This document shows, piece after piece, positions 9,344 to 18,548 of a DNA stretch of 64,000 nt. Made by a program: the position numbers and the translations under genes. Numbering within the stretch: position 1 is the stretch's first letter; the number at the start of each line of letters is the position of its first letter. The stretch covers positions 1 to 64,000 of the forward strand of contig NVUQ01000003.1 of assembly GCA_002401955.1 (NCBI GenBank). The letters run 5' to 3'. The notes under the pieces are model-generated. The model did no database searches and was not told the DNA's origin. It was given only the letters and a program-made list of their open reading frames with translations. The DNA is from Flavobacteriales bacterium. GTDB taxonomy: Bacteria; Bacteroidota; Bacteroidia; Flavobacteriales_E; Vicingaceae.

Positions 9344-10487
9344 TGAGATGTGCTATAATAATTAAGTCATTAGTTGGATGGTCTGGGGTAGAAACTCGTT
9401 CTATATTAAGAGTATCAAAGTTGTTCTTTTTTAGGATTGGAATGAGATCTTGTTCTAAATAATAGTGCATAAACATTTTATCACCCGTACTACCTGTTGT
9501 TAATTCAGACTTGCTGTAATCATCTTCTATTGTGCTTATATAAATAACACCACTAGGATTTAGTGTTTTTGCTGCATGTCCAATTAATTGTTCAATCTCA
9601 TTTATTGCTAAATAAGGAAAACAAAACCCACACATAATAGCATCATACCTTTTTGTGAGTTGATTCATGTTTCTGCTATCCATAATTTGAAAGGAAGCAG
9701 AAGGGTTATTTTCTTTGGCAAGAGCTATCATATTAGGCGATAAATCTGTTCCTAAAATGTTAAAGTCTGGTCGTGCCTGAAGAAGGTATTTGGTAATGTT
9801 TCCAGGACCACAAGCCAACTCTAAAACATCAGGTCTTTCTTTTTTTATGACATCACAAAACAAATCGAAAGACTTGTGATAGATGCTCACATCCATAAAT
9901 TTTTCTTGATAAAGCTTTGCCAACTTATCAAAAACACCTATTGCTTTTAGTGATCGATCAGTATTAAACTCATAACAAACACAATTCTCCAATCTTTTAT
10001 TTCCTAATAATTTTGGATGTTGAAATTCTAGTTGTTTAGTCATTCCTATTTTCTCCATAATTTTAATGGAGTTGGTATTAATTAGTGGAGCCGTTGATTT
10101 AATGTTAGTTAAACCTAAATCATTAAAAGCATATTCTAAACATCTTTTAGCCCCTTCTGTAGCAAACCCTTTTCCCCAACAATTTTTATCCAAACGCCAA
10201 CCAATATCTATGAAAGGAGCAAATTCAACATCATAATCTTGATGAGATAACCCTATAAAACCAATAAATTGATTGTTTGATAATTCATCAACAGCAAAAT
10301 AGCAAAAACCATTTTCTGTAAACATTACCTGCATTCTTACTATAAATTCTGCTGTTTGTTGTGGTGTTGCAACTGCCGGAAAGTATTTCATTACCTCAGC
10401 ATCACCACTGATATCAGTCATCAAAGAAATATCGGAATCAACCCAATTTCTAAAACCTAAACGTTCTGATTTAAAGAGGTAATTCAT
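9336..10487 (-). CDS. Fusion of GNAT acetyltransferase and SAM-dependent methyltransferase
   Basis: 383 residues in two parts. Residues 1-175 are a RimJ/RimL-type N-acetyltransferase, with the acetyl-CoA loop WGKGFATEG at 104-112 and NTNSIKIMEKIGM after it. Residues about 185-383 are a class I methyltransferase, with motif I VLELACGPGN (221-230) and the following GTDLSPNMI acidic loop. No frame break separates them, so this reads as a true fusion. Substrates are unknown; a single small amine or protein N-terminus modified by both domains is one possibility. It forms a tight pair with the downstream sulfurtransferase gene (8-bp overlap). Confidence 0.88.
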   Translation of the reverse strand: MNYLFKSERLGFRNWVDSDISLMTDISGDAEVMKYFPAVATPQQTAEFIVRMQVMFTENGFCYFAVDELSNNQFIGFIGLSHQDYDVEFAPFIDIGWRLDKNCWGKGFATEGAKRCLEYAFNDLGLTNIKSTAPLINTNSIKIMEKIGMTKQLEFQHPKLLGNKRLENCVCYEFNTDRSLKAIGVFDKLAKLYQEKFMDVSIYHKSFDLFCDVIKKERPDVLELACGPGNITKYLLQARPDFNILGTDLSPNMIALAKENNPSASFQIMDSRNMNQLTKRYDAIMCGFCFPYLAINEIEQLIGHAAKTLNPSGVIYISTIEDDYSKSELTTGSTGDKMFMHYYLEQDLIPILKKNNFDTLNIERVSTPDHPTNDLIIIAHLND

Positions 10488-10507
10488 TGCTTAAAAAGTT
10501 GCTCAAA

Positions 10508-11650
10508 TTATGGTGTCTTTAATATTTTATAAACGCTATTTTCTACTTTTATAAAATAAAGGTTAGGAGCTAGCGTTTCTAGATTGATTTTTTTGTTGTT
10601 CTCAGAAATAAGCCCTGACTGTACACGTATTCCTTGAATAGATAAAATTTCATATTGTTTTACTGATGTAAAATCTCCTTCAATTAAAATAAAGGAATTA
10701 GTAGGGTTGGGATGTATAGAAAAAGTGTTTTCAGTTAGCTGAGGAATTTCAGCAGAAGTAGTTAACCCATTAATATCATATTTAGAAAAGAATCGCCAAA
10801 TTTCAGCAGAGGCATTAATATCATAATTTGTTCCGGTTCCTCCAATAATATTGCCTGGCCAAGTATGACCTCCACCTATTACTTTAAAATGTTCTACAGT
10901 ACTACCGTTATTTCCGTTAGGATAGAGGTAGTGTTCTACAGTACTATTATCAAGAAGGTTAATATCTGGAAGATTTGTTATTGTAGGGGTTATTGTAGAA
11001 TTATTATAATTGGCCCAATACTGAGCTACATTAATAATGGGATTAGTCCAAGTATTACCATTATAAGGAACAGTCGCATCTGAAGTTCCGTGGATTTGAA
11101 GGGCTGGAGTTGAATGTTGAGGGTTACATGCATTTGTCATTGTTGGAGTCATAGATCCAGTAACCGAGGCAATTGCAGCAATTTTATTACTCAACTGACA
11201 AGCTAAATAAAAACTCATGTAACCTCCATTAGACATTCCTGTAGAATAAATTCGAGAAGAATTGACGTTGTAATTAGCCGATAAAGAATCAATTAAATTA
11301 CTTGTAAAACCAAGGTCATCAACGGTACTTCCTGGGTACAACCCTGTAACATTCCAATGTGTGTTGCCTTGATAAAGAGTTCCTTGGGGGTGAACAATCA
11401 AAAAATCTGCAGTATCTGCTATAGCTCTAAAATCGCCATACCACATTTGAGCATTAGCATTACTTGTATATCCATGAAAATTAAGTACTAGTGGAACAGG
11501 ATTGGTTCCAGTATAATTTGCCGGAACATACAGAATGTAATCTCGTTGAATTCCTCCATGAGTAATAGATGCATTAATGGTTTGTTGACTATAACTAGAG
11601 AATGAAGCAGAAAGAACTCCAAGCAAAACTATTAGGTGTTTTTTTATCAT
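10508..11650 (-). CDS. Secreted CE1/PHB-depolymerase-like esterase with T9SS sorting domain
   Basis: 380 residues. The signal peptide ends near SSYSQ. The alpha/beta-hydrolase core carries the nucleophile elbow GMSNG with Ser140, the acid D191 (HGTSDATVP) and H262 (GGGHTWPG), a complete triad in the layout of polyhydroxybutyrate depolymerase/feruloyl esterase (LpqC-like) enzymes. The last 70 or so residues (HPNPTNSF, then LAPNLYFIKVENS) are a type A T9SS sorting domain, so the enzyme acts outside the cell. The substrate may be a plant or algal ester or a polyester; the sequence does not decide. Two bases separate it from the upstream DUF5686 gene on the same strand. Confidence 0.88.
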   Translation of the reverse strand: MIKKHLIVLLGVLSASFSSYSQQTINASITHGGIQRDYILYVPANYTGTNPVPLVLNFHGYTSNANAQMWYGDFRAIADTADFLIVHPQGTLYQGNTHWNVTGLYPGSTVDDLGFTSNLIDSLSANYNVNSSRIYSTGMSNGGYMSFYLACQLSNKIAAIASVTGSMTPTMTNACNPQHSTPALQIHGTSDATVPYNGNTWTNPIINVAQYWANYNNSTITPTITNLPDINLLDNSTVEHYLYPNGNNGSTVEHFKVIGGGHTWPGNIIGGTGTNYDINASAEIWRFFSKYDINGLTTSAEIPQLTENTFSIHPNPTNSFILIEGDFTSVKQYEILSIQGIRVQSGLISENNKKINLETLAPNLYFIKVENSVYKILKTP

Positions 11651-11652
11651 AA

Positions 11653-14304
11653 TTAATCAAAAGAGTCGCTATTATTAATAAAATTGAAACTCAACTTAAC
11701 CCCAAAAGCATTGTAGTTTTTATTTTTAAAACTCACAAAAGCTTCGGCATTAAACAATAAAAATACGTTTTTTAAACCATAACCAAATTCATAATAATGA
11801 TCTTGTTGATTGGTATATAGGTAATTGGCATATAAGCCTTCAGATAAAAAGGAAGTGTTTAACAGCGGTAAGTTTTTGAGGAGTAAAAAGTTATCTTCAA
11901 TAGAAAAATGAGCTTCAAAAAAGTAATCATTAGTGTTGTAGCGGTAAAAATCCAACAACTTAAAAGTGTTAATGGCTGAATTCCCAATAAAGTAAAAAGG
12001 CTGGGTGCTAAAATTTTCATAATCAGCAAAATACAGTGTGTTGTTATTTGTAAATTTTCCACCACCAACGTACCAAGCAACTTTATCAATTAAGTTAATG
12101 GGTTTAGATTGGTAAATAGCTCCTTTAAGAACACCAAAATCAGATTGACTTTCTAATACATCTTTAAAACCATGTTTGTATTTAACTGCAAATGTTGGGT
12201 ATTTCGAACGCAGCATTCTTTTTTCATCTTTTCTATACCTAAACGGCTGTTTAGGAGTATAAGTTAATGTGCCAGATAAAGTGGCGGCTTTATTGTTTCC
12301 AAAAAGATAAGAACTACTACTATCTAAAATTGTAGGAGTGTTTGATGTATATTCTTTATCCTTCCACTTCACAAGTGTGAAATCGGTTGAGTTATAAAGT
12401 TGTTTTCTATCAGCATATTCTACCGAAGCATCTAAATTTAAACCATTCGTTATATCAAACGAGTGGCCGATTTTTGCAAAGTCTTTTTGATACAGCTTTT
12501 TATAATTTTCCATAAAGAACAAAGTAGAAAAACTGTTAAAGAAATTTGGCATAGGATATAAGGCGTTATAATCACTATTAATTCGCCCTCCAGAAAAGGT
12601 TATCCGAGCTCTTTTTTTCATGTTGTATTGCGATTTGAAATCAAGCTGCCCCATTACAGCTTCCCTAGAAAAAGCATATAGAACAGAAGGTTCTATTTTC
12701 CAAAACTTACCATTGTCATATTTCCTTTTATAGGAAAATAATTTTTTTCTAAGTAACAATCCATCAACAGTATTAAAGTTTATACTGAGCTTAGAGAGTA
12801 ACCCTGGAATTTTTACAACATTGCCCTTGTTTTTGCTTTTTAATCTTCCATTAAAAAATAAAACTTTACCCATAAGTGATTGATCTTTATTTGCAATTGT
12901 ATCTCCGTTTTCTACACGAGTTAACGAATCTCTAGTTTTATAAATAATCGTTTCTTGTTCAGATAAAGGGGTTTCTCTAATCGCATTCCAAACACTATCG
13001 TTTTGTACAAAAGCACTGTCGGAATATTCTGTTTTATGATTCCTTGTAATTTCCAAAACAGAATCTTTAGGAAGCTTTTTAGCTTCATCGTTGGCTTGTT
13101 TATTTACCAGTCGAACCAATTTCATTGTTTCGCCTCTGGTTAACTTCTCTTGGTCCATTAACGTTTGGATTTTCTTTTCCGTTTTTGATGCTTTTTTAGG
13201 GCTGTTTTTAGGTTTGGATTCAGTTTCTTTAAATTCTTCAGTCACAGGAATATCAACTAACGATTGTATTTTAGCATCTATTTTTGGGTCAGTTTTTAGT
13301 TTGATATTGCTCATAGAAACAATGTGTTTAAAATGACCTTTAAACCCCATAGCTTTTGCTCTCGCTTTTATTTCATGACTAGTTGGCATCCAAACATTTT
13401 TAGCAACTTCAGCATAAATTTGTTTGTAATGAACATTTACAAATTGTTGTTTAAATTTTACATCAACACTGTTAATATTCCATGTTCCATCATTAATATA
13501 AAGGTGGCCGCTCATTAAATCTGTTCCTTTACGTTTAGGTATTATTTTAATTTTATGAATGAGCCTTTGTCCTTCATAATATGCACTTATCAACTCAAAT
13601 TTATATACGGTAAAAGCACTTCTACTTAAAGGAGAAATAATAGAGTTTCCCCCTAAGTCATAAAAACTAAAGTTAAGATAAGGAGAGCGTCCTTTTGATG
13701 TATCTCCTTTTGCACTTCTGGTAAATATTATTTTTTCTTTAACCGTATTCGGACGTTTATAATTGTATTGAATTAATGTTTCTGATAAGTCGCCAGCAGC
13801 AAATTCCTTAAGGTCTTTTTCATTTGCAAAAAGCTTAGCCAATTTGGGAACATTGTCTGCAAAGTAGAAAAACCGAATATAGATTTTAGCATCATATTCT
13901 TGTATTTGTTTTTTGTAATATTTTGCCATTACCACTGCTTTTCGCATTACATTATAAGCGGGGTCTTCATCTGATGCATTTACGGTAACCTCTTTAATTG
14001 CAAATGATTTTGCCGATAACACAATTATTTTTGTGCTATTTGATTTAGAGGCATCAATGGTGATAAATTTGGTTTCATAACCCAAACATTGCACTTTAAT
14101 TTTATAAGCCCCACAAGGTAAATTCATCCTGTATTTACCATTCATGTTTGCCATTTTTCCTGTAGCTAATTTGGAGATATAAATACTACTGTAAGGAATA
14201 GGTTCTCCTTTAGCATTTTCTATAGCCCCAGAAAAAGTACAGGTTTGAGCGATTCCGTAAAGAGAAAAACAGATTAAAAGGTATGTAAAAACTACTTGTT
14301 TCAA
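11653..14304 (-). CDS. DUF5686 outer-membrane protein with carboxypeptidase-regulatory-like domain
   Basis: 883 residues. A signal peptide (1-19) leads into a carboxypeptidase-regulatory-like beta sandwich (about 20-105: GAIENAKGEPIPYSSIYI, then GYETK). The DUF5686 region follows (EDPAYNVMRKAVVMAKYYKKQ and onward). The C-terminal half has many short alternating amphipathic strands ending in FNFIN-type aromatic residues, as in an outer-membrane barrel. A Lys/Glu-rich stretch at about 360-400 is probably flexible. This family is widespread in Bacteroidota envelopes and its function is not settled. It is first in a tight leftward pair with the esterase gene. Confidence 0.85.
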   Translation of the reverse strand: MKQVVFTYLLICFSLYGIAQTCTFSGAIENAKGEPIPYSSIYISKLATGKMANMNGKYRMNLPCGAYKIKVQCLGYETKFITIDASKSNSTKIIVLSAKSFAIKEVTVNASDEDPAYNVMRKAVVMAKYYKKQIQEYDAKIYIRFFYFADNVPKLAKLFANEKDLKEFAAGDLSETLIQYNYKRPNTVKEKIIFTRSAKGDTSKGRSPYLNFSFYDLGGNSIISPLSRSAFTVYKFELISAYYEGQRLIHKIKIIPKRKGTDLMSGHLYINDGTWNINSVDVKFKQQFVNVHYKQIYAEVAKNVWMPTSHEIKARAKAMGFKGHFKHIVSMSNIKLKTDPKIDAKIQSLVDIPVTEEFKETESKPKNSPKKASKTEKKIQTLMDQEKLTRGETMKLVRLVNKQANDEAKKLPKDSVLEITRNHKTEYSDSAFVQNDSVWNAIRETPLSEQETIIYKTRDSLTRVENGDTIANKDQSLMGKVLFFNGRLKSKNKGNVVKIPGLLSKLSINFNTVDGLLLRKKLFSYKRKYDNGKFWKIEPSVLYAFSREAVMGQLDFKSQYNMKKRARITFSGGRINSDYNALYPMPNFFNSFSTLFFMENYKKLYQKDFAKIGHSFDITNGLNLDASVEYADRKQLYNSTDFTLVKWKDKEYTSNTPTILDSSSSYLFGNNKAATLSGTLTYTPKQPFRYRKDEKRMLRSKYPTFAVKYKHGFKDVLESQSDFGVLKGAIYQSKPINLIDKVAWYVGGGKFTNNNTLYFADYENFSTQPFYFIGNSAINTFKLLDFYRYNTNDYFFEAHFSIEDNFLLLKNLPLLNTSFLSEGLYANYLYTNQQDHYYEFGYGLKNVFLLFNAEAFVSFKNKNYNAFGVKLSFNFINNSDSFD

Positions 14305-14359
14305 AAAGGATAAATAACTATTTTATTTAAGACGGTTTAACAACGTATTTTGTTACAGT

Positions 14360-14782
14360 TTATCTCGCAAATACTTGAGACATATCTTTAAACGACTTAA
14401 ATTCTAAAGCATTGCCTTCGGGATCTGAAAAGAACATGGTTGCCTGTTCTCCAACTTCTCCTTTAAATCGAATGTATGGCTTTATTATAAAATCGATGTT
14501 TTGAGTCTGTAGTTTTTTAGATAGTTGTTCCCAATCGTTCCAATCTAAAATAACCCCGAAATGGGGAACAGGAACTTGGTGACCATCAACAGAATTCGAA
14601 GCTTTATTGTTTTTTATTATGTCTGCTTCATGAATAACAAACTGATGACCAAAAAAGTTAAAATCTACCCACTTATCACTAAATCTTCCTTCTTCACATC
14701 CCAAAACATCTCGATAAAAAGCACGACAAACCTGCAAGTTTTGAACAGGAATTGCTAAATGAAAAGGAGTTGGTTTACTCAT
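14360..14782 (-). CDS. VOC family (glyoxalase-like) protein
   Basis: 140 residues with two paired beta-alpha-beta-beta-beta modules. Candidate metal ligands in the usual VOC places are His8 (FHLAIPV), the His in VPHFGV near residue 75, and the Glu in GNALEFK near 125. [13 protein letters not shown] is the classical second-module signature. Members are dioxygenases, isomerases, or resistance and dehalogenation proteins; nothing here picks one. The gene overlaps the end of the upstream antiporter by eight bases. Confidence 0.88.
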   Translation of the reverse strand: MSKPTPFHLAIPVQNLQVCRAFYRDVLGCEEGRFSDKWVDFNFFGHQFVIHEADIIKNNKASNSVDGHQVPVPHFGVILDWNDWEQLSKKLQTQNIDFIIKPYIRFKGEVGEQATMFFSDPEGNALEFKSFKDMSQVFAR

Positions 14783-16109
14783 TACTTGAAGTGTTGCTTT
14801 CTGAACTATTCTCTGTTTTATTGATAATTTTTACAGGACTATCATTTTCTGAAGTCTCTTCTTCTAAATTGTTTTCTTCTTCCTCTTCGTGCCCTAACAC
14901 ATTTTTTAGATAACCTATTTTTAAAGGGTTTTTGCTTAGGATGATTACCAAAATAGAGCAGATAATAATACTTAGTAAAACAACAGCAAAAGAAAGCATC
15001 TGAATGTTCTCTCCACCAGCTAAACCATATTGTATAGGAATTGAGGCTAAAATAGCAGGAACTAACCCTTTTGGTGCCATTATAGACATAATTCCTAAAT
15101 CTTTAAAAGACATTTTTGTTTTAACCAATAACTTAATAGAAATCGGACGAATTAAAATAATTGCTACAACAATAAGAAGCGCTAAAGCGTAAATTCCAAT
15201 GCTTCCGAATTTCATACAAATACCAACATAAACAAAAAAGAAGGTTGACATGATAAATACCAATTCACTAAAAAAGTCTTTTTCATTTTCTAGTAATTCT
15301 TTAGATGGAAAAATGGTTTTAAGAGGAGTATTTTGTAACAAGTGTGCATTTCCTAATGTAATTCCAAAAATCAAAACTGCAATTCCTCCATTTAAACCTA
15401 AGTATTCGGTAAGACCATAAATAATGAAAACCATAGCTAAATTCATCACTTTAGAATTTTCTAAAATTCGAGTAAATTTTATAATGATAGACCAAACGAA
15501 ACCTCCTGCGAAACCAATTAAAAAGGCAAATAAGAACGATTGCCAAATAGCATTTAAAATAGAACTTAATTCAAAGACTCCTTGTTTCATGGCTTGTAAA
15601 AGTGCTAAACCAATAACCAAACACAAAACATCACTTAAAGCCGACTCTAACATTAAAGTGGTATAGCCTTTTTTGTTCATCTTCAATTGTTTTATAATTG
15701 GAATTACAACCGCAGAAGATGTTCCGGCTATAATTACTCCAAAAAAAGTAGCACTTAAAAAGTCTATATCAGAAAAGAACGTTACCGCAACAGCTGTTCC
15801 AATAATGGCACTTGCAAAAAAATTAAAGAGGGTTAATAAAAAAGCGGAACCTATTGACTTAAAAAGCTCTCTTATTTTAAGGTTAGTACCACTTTCAAAT
15901 AAAATTAAAACCAAAGTTATAGAGGTGAAAATTGGTCCAATTTTACCAAAATGACCTTCGTTTACAAACCCTAAAAGAGGGCCAGTAACAATACCAATTA
16001 TTAACAGGATTAATACATTAGGAATTTTTGTAAATTTAAAAAGTCCGTTAAAAAGGTGTGCTCCGAAAATGAGCAAGCCAATTAAGATAATTATCAAGGG
16101 TATATTCAT
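14775..16109 (-). CDS. Cation:proton antiporter (CPA family)
   Basis: 444 residues with about 12 hydrophobic helices spanning residues 1-390, including [11 protein letters not shown] and [13 protein letters not shown], typical of CPA-type Na+ or K+/H+ antiporters. The [13 protein letters not shown] stretch carries conserved acidic transport residues. The C-terminus (from about 395) is a short hydrophilic, very acidic and Ser/Asn-rich tail without a recognisable TrkA domain. It would exchange cytoplasmic Na+ or K+ for protons in the inner membrane. Located between the M42 peptidase (11 bases upstream) and the VOC gene (overlapping), probably one transcript. Confidence 0.9.
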   Translation of the reverse strand: MNIPLIIILIGLLIFGAHLFNGLFKFTKIPNVLILLIIGIVTGPLLGFVNEGHFGKIGPIFTSITLVLILFESGTNLKIRELFKSIGSAFLLTLFNFFASAIIGTAVAVTFFSDIDFLSATFFGVIIAGTSSAVVIPIIKQLKMNKKGYTTLMLESALSDVLCLVIGLALLQAMKQGVFELSSILNAIWQSFLFAFLIGFAGGFVWSIIIKFTRILENSKVMNLAMVFIIYGLTEYLGLNGGIAVLIFGITLGNAHLLQNTPLKTIFPSKELLENEKDFFSELVFIMSTFFFVYVGICMKFGSIGIYALALLIVVAIILIRPISIKLLVKTKMSFKDLGIMSIMAPKGLVPAILASIPIQYGLAGGENIQMLSFAVVLLSIIICSILVIILSKNPLKIGYLKNVLGHEEEEENNLEEETSENDSPVKIINKTENSSESNTSSNE

Positions 16110-16120
16110 TAATTATTAGA

Positions 16121-17125
16121 TTAATTATTTATGTAAGCCAAACACAAGTCAATTGTTGCTTCTATTCCTTTAATGTGTGTGCGTTCTGTTCCGTGAGATG
16201 CAGCTACACCCATTCCTATTAATCCTACTCTAAAATCGTTTCCAGCTCTTAAAGCTGCAGAGCCATCAGACCCGTAATGTGGGTAAACATCCACTTTGTA
16301 AGGAATGTTATTTTGCTTGGCTAAGTCAACCAGTTTTTTTCTAAAATTATAGTCATAAGGCCCGCTTGAATCTTTTGCACAAATAGAACAGCTTACTTCA
16401 TTTCCTTGGCAATCATCTCCTAAAACTCCCATATCAATTACCAATAATTCTTCTATCCCATCTGAGTAACCAACCGTTCCTCCATGCCCTACTTCTTCAT
16501 AATTAGAAAAGAAAATTTCTACTGGCACTTCTTTACCTTGTTCTTTTAATCTTCTGGCTAATTCAAACAAAACGTAACAACCAGCTTTATTATCTAAAAA
16601 ACGAGATTTAATAAATCCGCTTTCTAGCTCCTCATATTTAACATCTACACAAATGATATCTCCAACTTCAATTCCAAGTTGTTCTACATCTTCTTTGTTA
16701 TATACTTCAGCATCTATTCTAATGTGCATACTTTTTATGCTCCGCTGTGTTTTTTCTTTCTCGTTATTGGCATGTACCGAAGGATTGTTAATCAAGATTG
16801 TACCAGTATATGTTTTGCCCGAATGAGTAACAATTTTTACATATTCTCCTTCAGCTCCTGTTAATGATAGTCCTCCCAACAATGAAAAAGCTAATGTTCC
16901 GTCTGGTTTAATACCAGAAACAATTGCCCCCAACGTATCCACATGACCAGCAATAGCTAATGTTGGATTCGTTCCCAAAGCACATTTAACTGCTCCTTTA
17001 TTAGTGTATTCGGGAGAATAACCATAGCTTGTTAATAAATCAAAAATGTATTTACTTGCATTATCTGTATAACCTGTTGGTGAATCAATTGCAATGAGTT
17101 CCTTTAGGGTTTGGTACTTTTTCAT
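16121..17125 (-). CDS. M42 family metallo-aminopeptidase
   Basis: 334 residues from the ATG that begins MKKYQTLKELIAIDSPTGYT; an 18-residue upstream extension is basic and not family-like, so the shorter start is chosen. M42 metal and catalytic motifs are in order: AGHVDTLGA, FLDNKAGCY, NYEEVGHGG, the metal Asp in LLVIDMG, and ASHGTERTHIKG. M42 enzymes are cytosolic dinuclear-metal aminopeptidases that form large tetrahedral complexes. The palindromic repeat array begins about 130 bases upstream of the start, so transcription of this gene may start beside or within repeats. Confidence 0.93.
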   Translation of the reverse strand: MKKYQTLKELIAIDSPTGYTDNASKYIFDLLTSYGYSPEYTNKGAVKCALGTNPTLAIAGHVDTLGAIVSGIKPDGTLAFSLLGGLSLTGAEGEYVKIVTHSGKTYTGTILINNPSVHANNEKEKTQRSIKSMHIRIDAEVYNKEDVEQLGIEVGDIICVDVKYEELESGFIKSRFLDNKAGCYVLFELARRLKEQGKEVPVEIFFSNYEEVGHGGTVGYSDGIEELLVIDMGVLGDDCQGNEVSCSICAKDSSGPYDYNFRKKLVDLAKQNNIPYKVDVYPHYGSDGSAALRAGNDFRVGLIGMGVAASHGTERTHIKGIEATIDLCLAYINN

Positions 17126-17744
17126 AGGTCTAAAAATTGTAAGGTAACGAAGATAGTATTTTCTTTTTTTGTGAGACAAATAGTTCTCCTAGAAATTGGG
17201 GCCCAGGAAATAAAAGTTTTGAAGGATTGACTGGGCATCTTATTTTTTATCAGGATGTCATTTCGAGCGAAACGCAGTATAGCCGAGAAATCTATTTTAC
17301 CTGAGGTTGCACAGATCTCTCCACAAGGTCGAGATGACAAGCGATTAAAATTGTAGCTAAAAAAACCCTTACAAATTAATGCGGTATGCTTTTCAGTACT
17401 TGAACACTGAAACTTTATTTTTTCTTTCGTTGTGTTTTACTACGATGTCATTTCGAGCGAAACGCAGTGTAGCCGAGAAACCTACTTTACCTGAGGTTGC
17501 ATAGATCTCTCCACAAGGTCGAGATGACAAGCGATTAAAATTGTAGCTAAAAAAACCCTTACAAATTAATGCGGTATGCTCTTCAGTACTTGAACACTGA
17601 AACTTTCTTTTTTCTTTCGTTGTGTTTTTACTACGATGTCATTTCGAGCGAAACGCAGTGTAGCCGAGAAATCTACTTTACCTGAGGTTGCACAGATCTC
17701 TCCACAAGGTCGAGATGACAAACGATTAAAATTGTAGTTAAAAA

Positions 17745-17772
17745 AGCCCCTCACAAATTAATGCGAGAGGCT
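17745..17772 (-). terminator. Terminator-like hairpin in array spacer
   Basis: Read on the minus strand, AGCCTCTCGCA pairs with TGTGAGGGGCT across TTAATT and is followed by a T-run. The same structure recurs at 18303-18330 and, weaker, in the first two spacers. It is a duplicate of the hairpin after the gene at 18549-18872. Confidence 0.7.
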
Positions 17773-17830
17773 CTTCAGCACTTGAAAAACTGAAAATATA
17801 TTTTTTACATCGTTATTCTTTTTACTACGA

Positions 17831-17875
17831 TGTCATTTCGACCTTGTGGAGAAATCTATTTATTTTCAAATAGGT
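17831..17875 (+). repeat. Half palindrome unit leading the GIY-YIG gene
   Basis: TGTCATTTCGACCTTGTGGA followed by GAAATCT and a small hairpin CTATTT-ATTTTC-AAATAG. The first 20 bases match the other arm (read in reverse) of the full palindromes rather than their left arm. It ends 13 bases before the nuclease start codon. The hairpin resembles the central hairpin of the repeat at 8383-8504. Confidence 0.8.
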
Positions 17876-17888
17876 TATCTTTGATAAT

Positions 17889-18185
17889 ATGTTTAATCAT
17901 AATTATTACGTTTATTTCCTTACTAATTTTAAGAAAACTACTATTTACATAGGTGTCACTAACGATATGGATAGGAGGCTAAATGAACATAATACTGAGC
18001 CGAAGGGGTTTACAAATAAATATAATTGTAAATACTTAATCTATTTTGAGCATTATTCAAATGTAAATCAAGCTATTGATAGAGAAAAACAATTGAAAAA
18101 ATGGAGCAGGAAAAAGAAAGAATGGTTAATAAGCACAACAAATCTTGAGTGGAATTTTTTAAACGATGACTTTCTTGGGGACTAA
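17889..18185 (+). CDS. Single-domain GIY-YIG nuclease
   Basis: 98 residues that are almost entirely a GIY-YIG catalytic domain of the UvrC/YhbQ-like small type. Visible motif elements are YVY (7-9) in place of GIY, YIG (20-22), the catalytic Arg29/Arg30 in DMDRRLNEH, His34, and Glu66 in DREKQLK. A basic tail (KKWSRKKKEW) may bind DNA. There is no separate DNA-recognition domain. It is the only gene inside the palindromic array, with a half palindrome directly upstream and full palindromes starting ten bases after its stop. By position it could act on the repeats, but that is inference; many Bacteroidota genomes carry such small nucleases of unknown role. Confidence 0.92.
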   Translation: MFNHNYYVYFLTNFKKTTIYIGVTNDMDRRLNEHNTEPKGFTNKYNCKYLIYFEHYSNVNQAIDREKQLKKWSRKKKEWLISTTNLEWNFLNDDFLGD

Positions 18186-18496
18186 TAATCCCTTATGTCA
18201 TTTCGAGCGAAACGCAGTGTAGCCGAGAAATCTACTTTACCTGAGGTTGCACAGATCTCTCCACAAGGTCGAGATGACAAGCGATTAAAATTGTAGCTAA
18301 AAAGCCCCTCACAAATTAATGCGACAGGCTCTTCAGCACTTGAAAAACTGAAAATATATTTTTTACATCGTTATTCTTTTTACTACGATGTCATTTCGAG
18401 CGAAACGCAGTGTAGCCGAGAAATCTACTTTACCTGAGGTTGCATAGATCTCTCCACAAGGTCGAGATGACAAACGATTAAAATTGTAGTTAAAAA

Positions 18497-18524
18497 AGCC
18501 CCTCACAAATTAATGCGACAGGCT
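18497..18524 (-). terminator. Terminator of the Lys-rich exported protein gene
   Basis: On the minus strand AGCCTGTCGCA pairs with TGTGAGGGGCT (one mismatch) and runs into TTTTTT. It lies 25 bases past the stop codon of the gene at 18549-18872. Its duplicated relatives fill the spacers of the adjoining array. Confidence 0.75.
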
Positions 18525-18548
18525 CTTCAGTACTTGAACACTGAAACT

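Noticed and set aside
17122..17754. Short leftward frames beginning MSSRPCGEICATSGK in the palindrome array
   Set aside because: They recur in every repeat unit because they translate the palindrome itself; no start context or conservation independent of the repeat.
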